Shown here in pieces: positions 7,363 through 14,375 of a stretch of DNA of 18,225 nt. Position 1 is the first letter of the stretch; the number at the start of each line of letters is the position of its first letter. The stretch is from UBA1876 sp964515395 (GTDB lineage: Bacteria > Synergistota > Synergistia > Synergistales > Thermovirgaceae): assembly GCA_964515395.1 (NCBI GenBank), contig CAZERC010000027.1, positions 1-18,225 on the forward strand, read 5' to 3'. The notes below the pieces were generated by a model. It saw only the letters and a program-made list of their open reading frames with translations, searched no databases and was not told where the DNA came from. Made by a program: the position numbers and the translations under genes.

Positions 7363-7995
7363 ATGTCTATCGAAAAGGTTCGTCAGCTCATGGTCGAAGG
7401 GGAAGGGGAAAGCGCCAGCTCGCTTGTCCAGGAACTGATAGATAAGGGAACGGACCCCCATGAGATCATGGATGGTTTGACGGAAGAAATGGCAATATTG
7501 GGTGAAAAGTTTGAAAAATTCGAGGTTTTCCTCCCCGACCTCATGGTTGCCGGAGATACCTTCATGCAGATCATGGATGTCCTCAAGGAGCATCTTGTCG
7601 CAAGGGACACTGATCGGGTCCCGGCCACGGTTGTCATCGGAACCGTCAAGGGTGACTACCATGAAATCGGAAAGAATATCGTCGGGATCATGCTTCAGGC
7701 AAACGGATTCAATGTCGTTGACCTGGGTGTCGACGTGGACCCCGTTGAATACATGGAGCAGGCAAGGAAGAACAACGCCGAGGCCGTCGGTCTTTCGGCT
7801 TTGATGACCACGACCATGCCGAACCAGGAAGAGTTCATCAAACTTCTCGCCGAGGCGGGAGAGAAAGACAAATACCTCGTTTGCATCGGTGGAGCCCCGA
7901 CATCGCCGGAGTGGTCCGAGAGAATCGGTGCCGACCTCTGGTCTTTTGACGCCTTCGAATTCGTCGAGAAGCTCAAGGCTGCTCTGAACCGCTAG
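7363..7995 (+). CDS. Corrinoid protein, MtmC/MtbC-like
   Basis: This 210-aa cobamide-binding protein is the methyl carrier. It accepts a methyl group on Co(I) from the substrate-specific methyltransferase and gives it to the second methyltransferase. Residues 1-85 form the helical cap domain (MAILGEKFEKFEVFLPDLMVAGD). The B12 domain carries D98-Y-H100-E-I-G103, the DxHxxG motif whose His is the lower cobalt ligand. It is followed by VVDLGVDVDP, VGLSALMTTTMPNQEE and IGGAPTSPEW, all standard for the family. The start at 7363 is chosen because AAGGAGGA lies 7 bases before it. The in-frame ATG at 7297 has no ribosome binding site and would add 22 unrelated residues. It is first in the cluster, 65 bases before its likely partner methyltransferase. 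Confidence 0.93.
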   Translation: MSIEKVRQLMVEGEGESASSLVQELIDKGTDPHEIMDGLTEEMAILGEKFEKFEVFLPDLMVAGDTFMQIMDVLKEHLVARDTDRVPATVVIGTVKGDYHEIGKNIVGIMLQANGFNVVDLGVDVDPVEYMEQARKNNAEAVGLSALMTTTMPNQEEFIKLLAEAGEKDKYLVCIGGAPTSPEWSERIGADLWSFDAFEFVEKLKAALNR

Positions 7996-8060
7996 CACGT
8001 CAGACTCAGCGGGTAACTTTGTAAGGAACTTCTGCCAGCAAAACTAAGGAGGGTGTCAAT

Positions 8061-9452
8061 ATGTCTACGTTCAGGATGTGGGAGGTTTTCTCCAAGGTCG
8101 AAGACGGACCGTTTTACAAGAATCAGAACGAATGGATGATGAAATCATTCATCCCCGAAATGAGAAGGGTTGTCAAGGAGCATGACATCAAATGGGACGG
8201 CAAAACGATCGTCAACTGCGACGATGACCTTGCCGACAGGCTCTGGGCGGCTGCGAAAGATTTCTTCATCTCCGTGGGTGTCTATCACGCAGATCATCAC
8301 AGGGTGATGAAATTCACCGAGTCCGAGGTCGATGAAGTGCTTTACACGAAACAGCCGAGTTACATGGTCGGTGCCGGTCATGACCAGCGCTGGCTTCGGG
8401 TTCGTTCCGTGGAAGACAGCGAGAAACGCCCCTTCCATCTCTTCAGCCCCGATGCGAACTTCAGCACCGACATTCACAAGAAAGCCTGCATGGCCTATTT
8501 GAAAGAACCAATGCTTGACGGTCTCTGTGCGCCTTTGATCGAGGATTTCATGGGCCGCAAGGCTACTTCGCAGAGCCCCACCGAAGTTGCGGCCGCCATG
8601 GAACATGCCATGAACCTCAGGGACGCGCAGCGCCTTGTCGGAAAACCCGATGTTTGGACCGTTTCCGTCGGGACCGCCGAGACCGACCAGGCCCAGATCG
8701 CCGCGGCAAACCCGGCCTGGGGAGTGCGCCAGTCCCATCTTGACGGACGCATGGTTTCCATACTCACGGAGATGACCACCAACGACGCAATGTTGAACAA
8801 GTCGCTTCATTACCGTTCCTACGGCAATGTTTTCGGAAACCTCTGCGGCGCCATTTTCGGCGGCCACGCGGGCGGCACGGAAGCCACCGCGGTTCTCCAG
8901 ACAGCCTACAACATTCAGGGAGCCTGTCTCTACGGGTCAAACTGGGCGCTCAACTTCCCCTTCCACCTCAAATGGCAGTCGACGACCACCAGGGCCCTTC
9001 TCTGGATCCAGAGCATGCTGAGCCAGGCCATGTCCAGAAACTCCAACCTTATCTACCTCAACAACCTCTTTGCAAATGCGGGTCCCGGAACGGATCAGCT
9101 TTACTGGGAATGCGCCAACCACGCCATCGCGACGGAGAGTTCCGGAGGCAACCCCTGGGGTGCCGCGACTTGCCGCAACAAGTTCACCGACCACGCGACG
9201 CCGCTTGAATCACGGTTCTACCACGAGTGCTCCGAAGCCTCCTTCAAGATGCGCTTCGATCGGGCCAAGGCCGACGAAGTGTGCCAGAAGATTATGGAGA
9301 AATACGAGTCCCTTATCCCCACTGACAATTACGGCAAAACGATCCAGGAAGTCTACGACATGGAACGCCTGGTCCCGCATCAGGAATACCTTGATCAGTA
9401 CTATCGCATGAAAGATGAGCTCAACAAGATGGGAGTCGAGTTTCCGTACTAG
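8061..9452 (+). CDS. MtmB-family corrinoid methyltransferase lacking pyrrolysine
   Basis: This 463-aa protein aligns end to end, from my recall of the family, with monomethylamine methyltransferase MtmB (about 458 aa). Matching marks are VGVYHADHHRVMKFTESEV (72-90), the MVGAGHD and VRSVED segments (102-120), IFGGHAGGTE (265-274), STTTRALLWI (about 313-322) and a C-terminal YGKTIQEVYDMERLVP. Archaeal MtmB has pyrrolysine at 202 in a VOGPET context. Here the equivalent stretch is T200-V-S202-V203-G-T-A-E207-T with ordinary TCC and GTC codons, and no in-frame TAG occurs. It should demethylate a small substrate onto the adjacent corrinoid protein, but the substrate cannot be read from sequence and need not be an amine. 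AAGGAGGG lies eight bases before the ATG. Family assignment is strong; function is open. Confidence 0.88.
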   Translation: MSTFRMWEVFSKVEDGPFYKNQNEWMMKSFIPEMRRVVKEHDIKWDGKTIVNCDDDLADRLWAAAKDFFISVGVYHADHHRVMKFTESEVDEVLYTKQPSYMVGAGHDQRWLRVRSVEDSEKRPFHLFSPDANFSTDIHKKACMAYLKEPMLDGLCAPLIEDFMGRKATSQSPTEVAAAMEHAMNLRDAQRLVGKPDVWTVSVGTAETDQAQIAAANPAWGVRQSHLDGRMVSILTEMTTNDAMLNKSLHYRSYGNVFGNLCGAIFGGHAGGTEATAVLQTAYNIQGACLYGSNWALNFPFHLKWQSTTTRALLWIQSMLSQAMSRNSNLIYLNNLFANAGPGTDQLYWECANHAIATESSGGNPWGAATCRNKFTDHATPLESRFYHECSEASFKMRFDRAKADEVCQKIMEKYESLIPTDNYGKTIQEVYDMERLVPHQEYLDQYYRMKDELNKMGVEFPY

Positions 9453-9483
9453 GAAGCCGACGGATACGTTATAGCAGCAGGGA

Positions 9484-9525
9484 CAACGCGAAAGAGGACT
9501 TCCTGAAAGTCCCCCTTTCGCGTTG
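9484..9525 (+). promoter_or_regulatory. Intercistronic hairpin without T-tract (between mtmB-like and UroD-Trx genes)
   Basis: An 11-bp perfect outer stem (CAACGCGAAAG 9484-9494 with 9515-9525) encloses a 6-bp inner stem (9496-9501 with 9507-9512) and a 5-nt loop. No T-run follows, so it is unlikely to be a full terminator. It may protect or separate the upstream mtmC/mtmB-like message from the less needed downstream genes. Confidence 0.7.
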
Positions 9526-9552
9526 CCAGAATACGACAAGGGGTGAGAACCC

Positions 9553-10926
9553 ATGACGATGACGGGAAAAGAGAGAGTGCTTCGCGCCCTTCAGTTTCAG
9601 GACGTCGACAGGGTGCCCTGGGTGCCCTTCACGGGAGTGCATGTCGCCAAGCTGGTGGACACCGATGCGGAAACGCTTCTCAAGGATGCCGACGTTCTTG
9701 TGGAGGGCGTGAAAACAGCCGCAGAACGCTATTGCGCTGATGGCGTCTGCTCGGCTTTCGATCTTCAGATCGAAGCGGAGGTTTTGGGGTGCGAACTTCG
9801 GTGGGCAAAAAACAATCCTCCTTCCGTGGTCGGTCATGTCCTGGCCGACAAATCAGTTGCAGATCTTCCGGAATTTACCAAAGAGGACGGACGCCTTCCC
9901 ATCGTTTTCGAGGCGACACGTCGTCTTGTGCAGGAGATCGGAGATGAAACGGCCGTTTTCGGTCTCTGCTGCGGTCCTTTTACGTTGGCCCTTCATCTCA
10001 GGGGGTCGGCGTTCATTATGGATATGGTGAAAAAGCCCGAAAAGGCCAAAGAGGTCCTTGAGCATTGTGCCGAGATCACGCGCAGAATGGGCGAATGGTA
10101 CATGGAGACGGGTGTGCACGTCGTGGCTGTCGTGGATCCCATGACAAGCCAGATTTCCCCCAAGCATTTCGAGACCTTCGTGACTCCCTATGTCAAGCCT
10201 GTGATAGATGAAGTCAACAACAAGGGCGGCATCGTGACCCTTTTCTGCTGTGGCAACGCGACGAAGAACATCGAGTTGATGATGCAGGCGAAGCCGCACG
10301 CTATCGCTTTTGACGAGCAGGTAGACCTGGATTTTGTCAAAGACCTTGCCCACAAGTATCAGGTCGCTTTCGAAGGGAACATCCCCCTGACAACGACCCT
10401 TCTTTTCGGATCGCCCAAGGAATGTGTGGAAGACGCCCGCCACCGCATGGAGACTGGAGGCAGGAAAGGCTATATTCTCTCTCCGGGCTGCGACCTTCCC
10501 TTCGATACTCCCATCTACAATCTCGAAGCCGTGGGACGTTATGCAACGCTGGGTGAAGAGCCCTCGGAAACCCAGGGGTTTCTCTCCCTTGAAGATGCCC
10601 TTGCTCATGCCGAAGAATCCGGGGAAGTCCTTGAGGATGTGGAAATCGAACCTGGCAAGGTTTTTGTTGAAATCGTCACCCTCGATTCCGAGGGGTGCGC
10701 GCCCTGTCAGTACATGTGTGAAACCGTCGCCGAGGTTGCGCCCCATTATGGCGACAAACTCACATGGCGCGAGTCCCTCATCAAAAGTGCGGCGGGCATC
10801 ATGCGGACCAAGGCACTGGGTGTGTCAACACTTCCCACAATGCTTATAAACAATGAAGTGGTCTTCGACAATATCGTCCCGACTCCGGAAGAACTGATGA
10901 AAGAAATCGACAAAAGGCTCGAGTAA
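9553..10926 (+). CDS. UroD-type methyltransferase fused to a thioredoxin-like domain
   Basis: This 457-aa protein has two parts. Residues 1-335 are a uroporphyrinogen-decarboxylase-fold domain of the MtaA/MtbA kind, which moves a methyl group from methyl-corrinoid protein to a thiol or other acceptor. It begins with KERVLRALQFQDVDRVPWVP and ends with LSPGCDLPFDTP and N323. Residues about 368-457 look like a thioredoxin-fold domain, with C382-A-P-C385, a further C389 and a probable cis-proline P428 (GVSTLPTMLIN). The usual zinc ligands are His-x-Cys plus a later Cys. Here the motif is F231-C232-C233-G-N and C313, so His is replaced by Phe and a Cys takes the middle place. Methanogens use coenzyme M as acceptor; no coenzyme M gene is visible, so the acceptor is unknown. 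AAGGGG precedes the start; an alternative ATG lies two codons on. Confidence 0.87.
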   Translation: MTMTGKERVLRALQFQDVDRVPWVPFTGVHVAKLVDTDAETLLKDADVLVEGVKTAAERYCADGVCSAFDLQIEAEVLGCELRWAKNNPPSVVGHVLADKSVADLPEFTKEDGRLPIVFEATRRLVQEIGDETAVFGLCCGPFTLALHLRGSAFIMDMVKKPEKAKEVLEHCAEITRRMGEWYMETGVHVVAVVDPMTSQISPKHFETFVTPYVKPVIDEVNNKGGIVTLFCCGNATKNIELMMQAKPHAIAFDEQVDLDFVKDLAHKYQVAFEGNIPLTTTLLFGSPKECVEDARHRMETGGRKGYILSPGCDLPFDTPIYNLEAVGRYATLGEEPSETQGFLSLEDALAHAEESGEVLEDVEIEPGKVFVEIVTLDSEGCAPCQYMCETVAEVAPHYGDKLTWRESLIKSAAGIMRTKALGVSTLPTMLINNEVVFDNIVPTPEELMKEIDKRLE

Positions 10927-10934
10927 AGCTCGAG
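10918..10934 (+). repeat. Small CTCGAG repeat at the UroD-Trx stop codon
   Basis: CTCGAG occurs at 10918-10923 and again at 10929-10934, around the TAA stop. Because each copy is itself palindromic, it can pair as a 6-bp hairpin. It adjoins the larger hairpin at 10944. Confidence 0.4.
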
Positions 10935-10943
10935 AAAGTCATT

Positions 10944-10985
10944 CACCCCGCCGCAGGAAAACAACAAAAACCCCGCGGCGGGGTG
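10944..10985 (+). promoter_or_regulatory. GC-rich intercistronic hairpin without T-tract (before the reactivase gene)
   Basis: An 11-bp GC-rich perfect stem (CACCCCGCCGC 10944-10954 with 10975-10985) surrounds a 20-nt A-rich loop. It is followed by GAACATTAAGG, not by T. Its position, 22 bases before the reactivase start, suggests lowering or processing of downstream expression in the operon, so that a catalytic reactivase is made in smaller amount. Confidence 0.65.
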
Positions 10986-11007
10986 GAACATTAAGGAAGG
11001 GACGTCC

Positions 11008-12609
11008 ATGAGCGAAAAATCCTTCAAAATTACCTTCAAACCTTCATGCATCACCGTCGACACGCGAAGCGGTGAGACAGTTCATGAAGCTGCCGCAAGA
11101 GGAGGAGTCCGGATAGCTCGCCCTTGCGGTGGATCAGGGGTTTGCGGTAAGTGTCGCGTCAGGGCCGGAAGTTGTGTTGGTCCTCCCACTGCGACCGAAA
11201 AGAGGGTGCTGGGTAAAGACTCCCTTGACGAGGGAATACGCCTCGCCTGCATGGCCAGGATTTCGGAGGAAGGTGAAATCCTCGTTCTGGACGAAGTCGA
11301 CAACAAGGGCTCAAAGATTCTATCCGAAATTTCCGAAGAACAGCTTTCCTGGGAACCCGATTCGAAAGGCTATGGAGCAGCCTTTGACATAGGCACCACT
11401 ACTGTTGTCGCCTATCTCCTCGATCTTGAAAGACACCGCCTGATCGATAGCATTTCCTTCTTAAATCCTCAAATCACCTACGGGGAGGATGTCATTTCGA
11501 GAATTTCCTGTTCCTCCTCGGAAGGTGGCCTTCTCCGGTTGCAAAAAGTGATGGTTGACGAGATGAACAAGCGGCTGGAAGAGATGGCCTCGAGAAATGA
11601 CATCGAACTCCACGAAGTGTGCCAGATCACCATTGTCGGCAACGCCGTCATGGAACATCTTCTTGCAGGCATATCCCCGGAAAGCATAGGCGTCAGTCCT
11701 TACAAGCCGGAATTCCTTTCTTTGCCGCCCAGGGAAGCAGCCTCTCTGGGGCTGAGAATTCACCCCCGAGGGCAAATCAAGTTCCTTCCGAATGTGGCCG
11801 GGTATGTCGGCGCCGATATCGTTTCCGGTGTTTCCGTAACCGGAATCGCCGATTCCCCGGCTGTCCGTCTTTTTGTGGATACGGGGACAAACAATGAAAT
11901 CGTATTGGGTTCCAGTGAAGCGATATACTGCTGTGCCACCGCCGCCGGACCGGCCTTCGAAGGGGCCCGGATAGGAAGCGGCATGATGGCCGCCCCGGGC
12001 GCGATCGAAAAAGTCTATCGCGACGAGGATCGCCTCGTCGTCAAGACCATTGAAGATGCACCAGCCAGGGGAATCTGCGGTTCCGGGCTGGTAGACGCTG
12101 TTGCCGTGCTCCTTGAAGACGGCATCGTCGACCGGAAAGGGAGGATGGTCTATCCCGAAGAATGCGAAGATCCCTGGATCCGGGAGCGAATGGACCGAGG
12201 CCCTGATGGTATTCTCCGCATCCTCCTGGCTGAAGGGGAAAAGCCTGTTTACATCACACAGAAGGACATTCGTGAAGTCCAGCTGGCGCTGGGGGCCGTC
12301 AAAGTCGGGATTGAAGTGTTGCTCGAAAGGGCCGGGCTGACCCTGGATGAAATTGATGAAGTGTTGCTTGCAGGAGCCTTCGGCAACTATATCGATCCGA
12401 AAAGTGCGGTCAGGGTTGGTCTTTTGCCCCCCGTGCCCCTCGAAAAGATCTGCGGGGTCCGCAATGCCGCCGGCCGCGGTGCCGTTGCAGCCCTTGCCTC
12501 GGCTCGGTTTTTGGAGACGGCGCATTCGGTGGCCCGGAAGATGCATTACATCGAATTGTCGACATTGGAAGATTTTCAGAAGCGTTTCATGAAAGCCATG
12601 TTCTTTTGA
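11008..12609 (+). CDS. [2Fe-2S] corrinoid activation protein (RACo-like)
   Basis: This 533-aa protein is a reductive activator of corrinoid proteins: it returns oxidised Co(II) to Co(I) using ATP. Residues 1-95 form a plant-type [2Fe-2S] ferredoxin domain with C40, C46 and C49 (CGGSGVCGKC) and C81 (LACMARI). The rest is the RACo ASKHA-ATPase region: AAFDIGTTTVVAYLL (from 124), NPQITYGEDVISRI, FLPNVAGYVGADI, FVDTGTNNEIVLG, GICGSGLVDAVAVLL and GAFGNYIDPKSAVRVGLLP near the C-terminus. It belongs to the RACo class of bacterial corrinoid activators rather than the archaeal RamA class, which instead carries two C-terminal [4Fe-4S] motifs. GGAAGGGA about 6 bases before the ATG supports the start. 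It should serve the corrinoid protein encoded 3 kb upstream. Confidence 0.9.
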   Translation: MSEKSFKITFKPSCITVDTRSGETVHEAAARGGVRIARPCGGSGVCGKCRVRAGSCVGPPTATEKRVLGKDSLDEGIRLACMARISEEGEILVLDEVDNKGSKILSEISEEQLSWEPDSKGYGAAFDIGTTTVVAYLLDLERHRLIDSISFLNPQITYGEDVISRISCSSSEGGLLRLQKVMVDEMNKRLEEMASRNDIELHEVCQITIVGNAVMEHLLAGISPESIGVSPYKPEFLSLPPREAASLGLRIHPRGQIKFLPNVAGYVGADIVSGVSVTGIADSPAVRLFVDTGTNNEIVLGSSEAIYCCATAAGPAFEGARIGSGMMAAPGAIEKVYRDEDRLVVKTIEDAPARGICGSGLVDAVAVLLEDGIVDRKGRMVYPEECEDPWIRERMDRGPDGILRILLAEGEKPVYITQKDIREVQLALGAVKVGIEVLLERAGLTLDEIDEVLLAGAFGNYIDPKSAVRVGLLPPVPLEKICGVRNAAGRGAVAALASARFLETAHSVARKMHYIELSTLEDFQKRFMKAMFF

Positions 12610-12664
12610 GCGGAAGGAAGGAACGATGTTCGCGCAGCCGTCTCGCAGGAAGGAGGACAAAAAA

Positions 12665-13663
12665 ATGGCCAGATCAGGAAAATGCAGGGTCTTTTTGATT
12701 TCAGGCTTTTTAGGCAGCGGCAAAACTACGATGTTGCTCCACCTCCTGGAAACCCGTCCGGAAGACGAAACCCTTGCCGTCCTGATGAACGAGTTCGGCC
12801 AGGTCGGCGTGGACGGGGAGATCACCAGTCAGGAGGGTCTGGAGATCCTCGAGATCAATCAGGGGTCTATCTTCTGCGCCTGTGCCAAAGGCGATTTTAT
12901 GAGGGGGCTGTACACGATCGCTCGTGAGTGGAAGCCTTCTGTCCTCCTGATAGAAGCCAGTGGCATCGCCGATACGAGGGACATCGAGCGCGATCTTGCT
13001 CTGGGTCCCCTCAAAGACTTTTATAAACTGGCTGACAACATTTGCCTAGTCGACGCGGAACATTTCACCGAATGGGCGGACCACTTCAATGCCGTTTCCA
13101 GGCAGATCCAGACGGCAACTGTGATCGTTATCAACAAGCGGGATCTTGTGGATGAAATGGTGATGCAGGAACTCCGTTCGGAAATTGCCACTCTCAACAT
13201 GAAAGCCCGAATTTACGAAACGTCCTTTGGACGTATCCCGTGGGTTTTGCTGAAGTCGCGACAGGCCCTCGAAGATCTGGAGAGTCCGGAGGAAATGCCT
13301 TCCATGGATGATCTTGAAAACTACGTCGAGAAGACCTTGCAGGATCCCGACGCACACCTTGAGCCACCGGACGCTCTCCTTGCCCAGTGCATTACCTGGA
13401 AAGGGCCTCCTGAAGCTTTTCGTAAATTCCTGGGTAAGATGCCGACGGATGTGGTGAGAGCAAAGGGATTTTTCGAGGAAGAGTCAGGGAAGTGGATGCG
13501 TTTTGACTTCGTCAAAGGCTCGTCGGTGCAATATACCCCTTTCCGCAAAACACGCCATTCCGGCGAGAATCTCGGGGTTTTCATAAGGGAGGATCGAAAG
13601 CCCGAAGATATCCCCCGGCTCTTTTCTGAAGCGGGCCTCCAGATCCTGGAGGTGCGAATTTGA
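12665..13663 (+). CDS. CobW/COG0523-type GTPase, likely metallochaperone
   Basis: This 332-aa G3E-family GTPase has the Walker A GFLGSGKT (14-21), MNEFGQVGVDGEI (41-53), EASGIAD (97-103) and NKRD (157-160) motifs, then a CobW C-terminal domain (about 240-332). The family's metal-binding CxCC is reduced to C71-A-C73-A here. Such GTPases deliver zinc, cobalt or other metals to enzymes. In this cluster the zinc-dependent UroD-type methyltransferase or the corrinoid is a plausible client (inference). I prefer ATG 12665, with AAGGAGG nine bases upstream and family-like MARSGKCRVFLISG. The ATG at 12626 also has an SD-like sequence but adds 13 atypical residues. It is the last gene of the cluster, 55 bases after the reactivase. 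Confidence 0.88.
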   Translation: MARSGKCRVFLISGFLGSGKTTMLLHLLETRPEDETLAVLMNEFGQVGVDGEITSQEGLEILEINQGSIFCACAKGDFMRGLYTIAREWKPSVLLIEASGIADTRDIERDLALGPLKDFYKLADNICLVDAEHFTEWADHFNAVSRQIQTATVIVINKRDLVDEMVMQELRSEIATLNMKARIYETSFGRIPWVLLKSRQALEDLESPEEMPSMDDLENYVEKTLQDPDAHLEPPDALLAQCITWKGPPEAFRKFLGKMPTDVVRAKGFFEEESGKWMRFDFVKGSSVQYTPFRKTRHSGENLGVFIREDRKPEDIPRLFSEAGLQILEVRI

Positions 13664-13740
13664 GTTGTGATGCTGATGTTAGGAAAAATCCGCAGATGGC
13701 ATCAGGCAAAAGTGCATTTTTTGCAGATACGGCAAATCTG

Positions 13741-13754
13741 TGCATGCATAACAT
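13741..13754. repeat. Degenerate copy 3 of the dispersed motif (tgcatgcataacat)
   Basis: Twelve of 14 bases match the copies at 485 and 3531. It lies 78 bases after the end of the GTPase gene, in decayed DNA. Confidence 0.25.
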
Positions 13755-13854
13755 AACCTGAGCAAGTTTTTTAACTTTGCAGGAAAGGCGTTCGACGATC
13801 AGTTGTTTCAGGAAGATGGAAAACCGTGGTCTTTGCTCAATATACCGGGGAAAA

Positions 13855-13876
13855 GGAGGAATTGCTAATGGAATAA
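13855..13876 (+). promoter_or_regulatory. Orphan ribosome binding site with two-codon frame (ATG GAA TAA)
   Basis: GGAGGA (13855-13860) is correctly spaced, 7 bases before ATG at 13868, but the frame stops after one further codon. It looks like the start of a gene killed by mutation, possibly the one whose relic lies at 14083. A minimal start-stop regulatory element is a less likely alternative. Confidence 0.4.
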
Positions 13877-14082
13877 ACGATAAATTGGATTCTGGCTTTT
13901 GTCAGTCAGAGTAGCCGACGGGATTAGCCCTTCTAACCTGAGTATGAAAGCGAACAGAATGCAATTCAATCAGGAGATCGCTTCTGCAAAATATCTTTTT
14001 TGCGAGCGTGAACCGACATTCTGACAATTATCGAACTCATGGTGCCGTTTTCATCAAATCAACTCAGGGAGGCCGGAGCGGT

Positions 14083-14230
14083 TTCGTAAAAGAAATATGT
14101 GGTGTCTTGACCGGTTACGCAATGGTGCTGCATATTTCCGGGCATGACAGTTTTCATAAGGAAATGATTGTGACGGTGAATGCAGGGGCAGAGACTCGAT
14201 ATCAACCTTCGATTTGACAGAGCCATATAT
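14083..14230 (+). pseudogene. Second relic of a UroD/MtaA-type methyltransferase gene
   Basis: In one frame this reads FVKEICGVLTGYAMVLHISG, then HKEM and NAGAE. In a shifted frame from about 14190 it continues RLDINLRFDRAI. Together they parallel the zinc-site region of the relic at 3745 (VLHICGN, then FLKEMAATGAEGLSLDTAVKFDE), with the metal Cys changed to Ser and a frameshift between the pieces. The remaining parts of the family are not recognisable on either side. It is weaker than the first relic but follows the same order of motifs, and it too is followed by a terminator. Confidence 0.6.
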
Positions 14231-14290
14231 GTTTTGAGCCTGGAAACCTATGCAAAAGAAGTCGACATTTCATTGAAGCAGAAATGGGAT

Positions 14291-14328
14291 AACCAACGAA
14301 TCCCCGGTAGGAAGTCCCGTTGGTTTTT
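14291..14328 (+). terminator. Terminator behind the second relic
   Basis: AACCAACG (14291-14298) pairs with CGTTGGTT (14318-14325) across a 19-nt loop, and the T-run extends to 14328. It lies 48 bases before the nhaC start and would insulate nhaC from upstream transcription. The long loop makes it only moderately strong. Confidence 0.65.
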
Positions 14329-14375
14329 CGGGAAAAGAAGTTGCAGAAACGCCAAAACCTGAAGGGTGTGATTTT

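Larger units (their letters stand above)
13664..14375. other. Decayed spacer between the methyltransferase cluster and nhaC
   Basis: No intact gene is visible in these 712 bases. No strong terminator follows the GTPase gene. The stretch contains a near copy of the dispersed motif (13741-13754), a strong ribosome binding site leading into a two-codon frame (13855-13876), a second methyltransferase relic (about 14083-14230) and a terminator (14291-14328). Base composition becomes more AT-rich here and stays so to the end of the window. Confidence 0.6.

Noticed and set aside
8061..9452. A hidden pyrrolysine (TAG) codon in the MtmB homologue
   Set aside because: The frame is open from start to TAG stop at the natural family length, and the equivalent position holds TCC-GTC.
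11461..12825. 454-aa minus-strand frame across the reactivase gene
   Set aside because: It overlaps the ASKHA domain and the start of the GTPase gene, both well supported on the plus strand.
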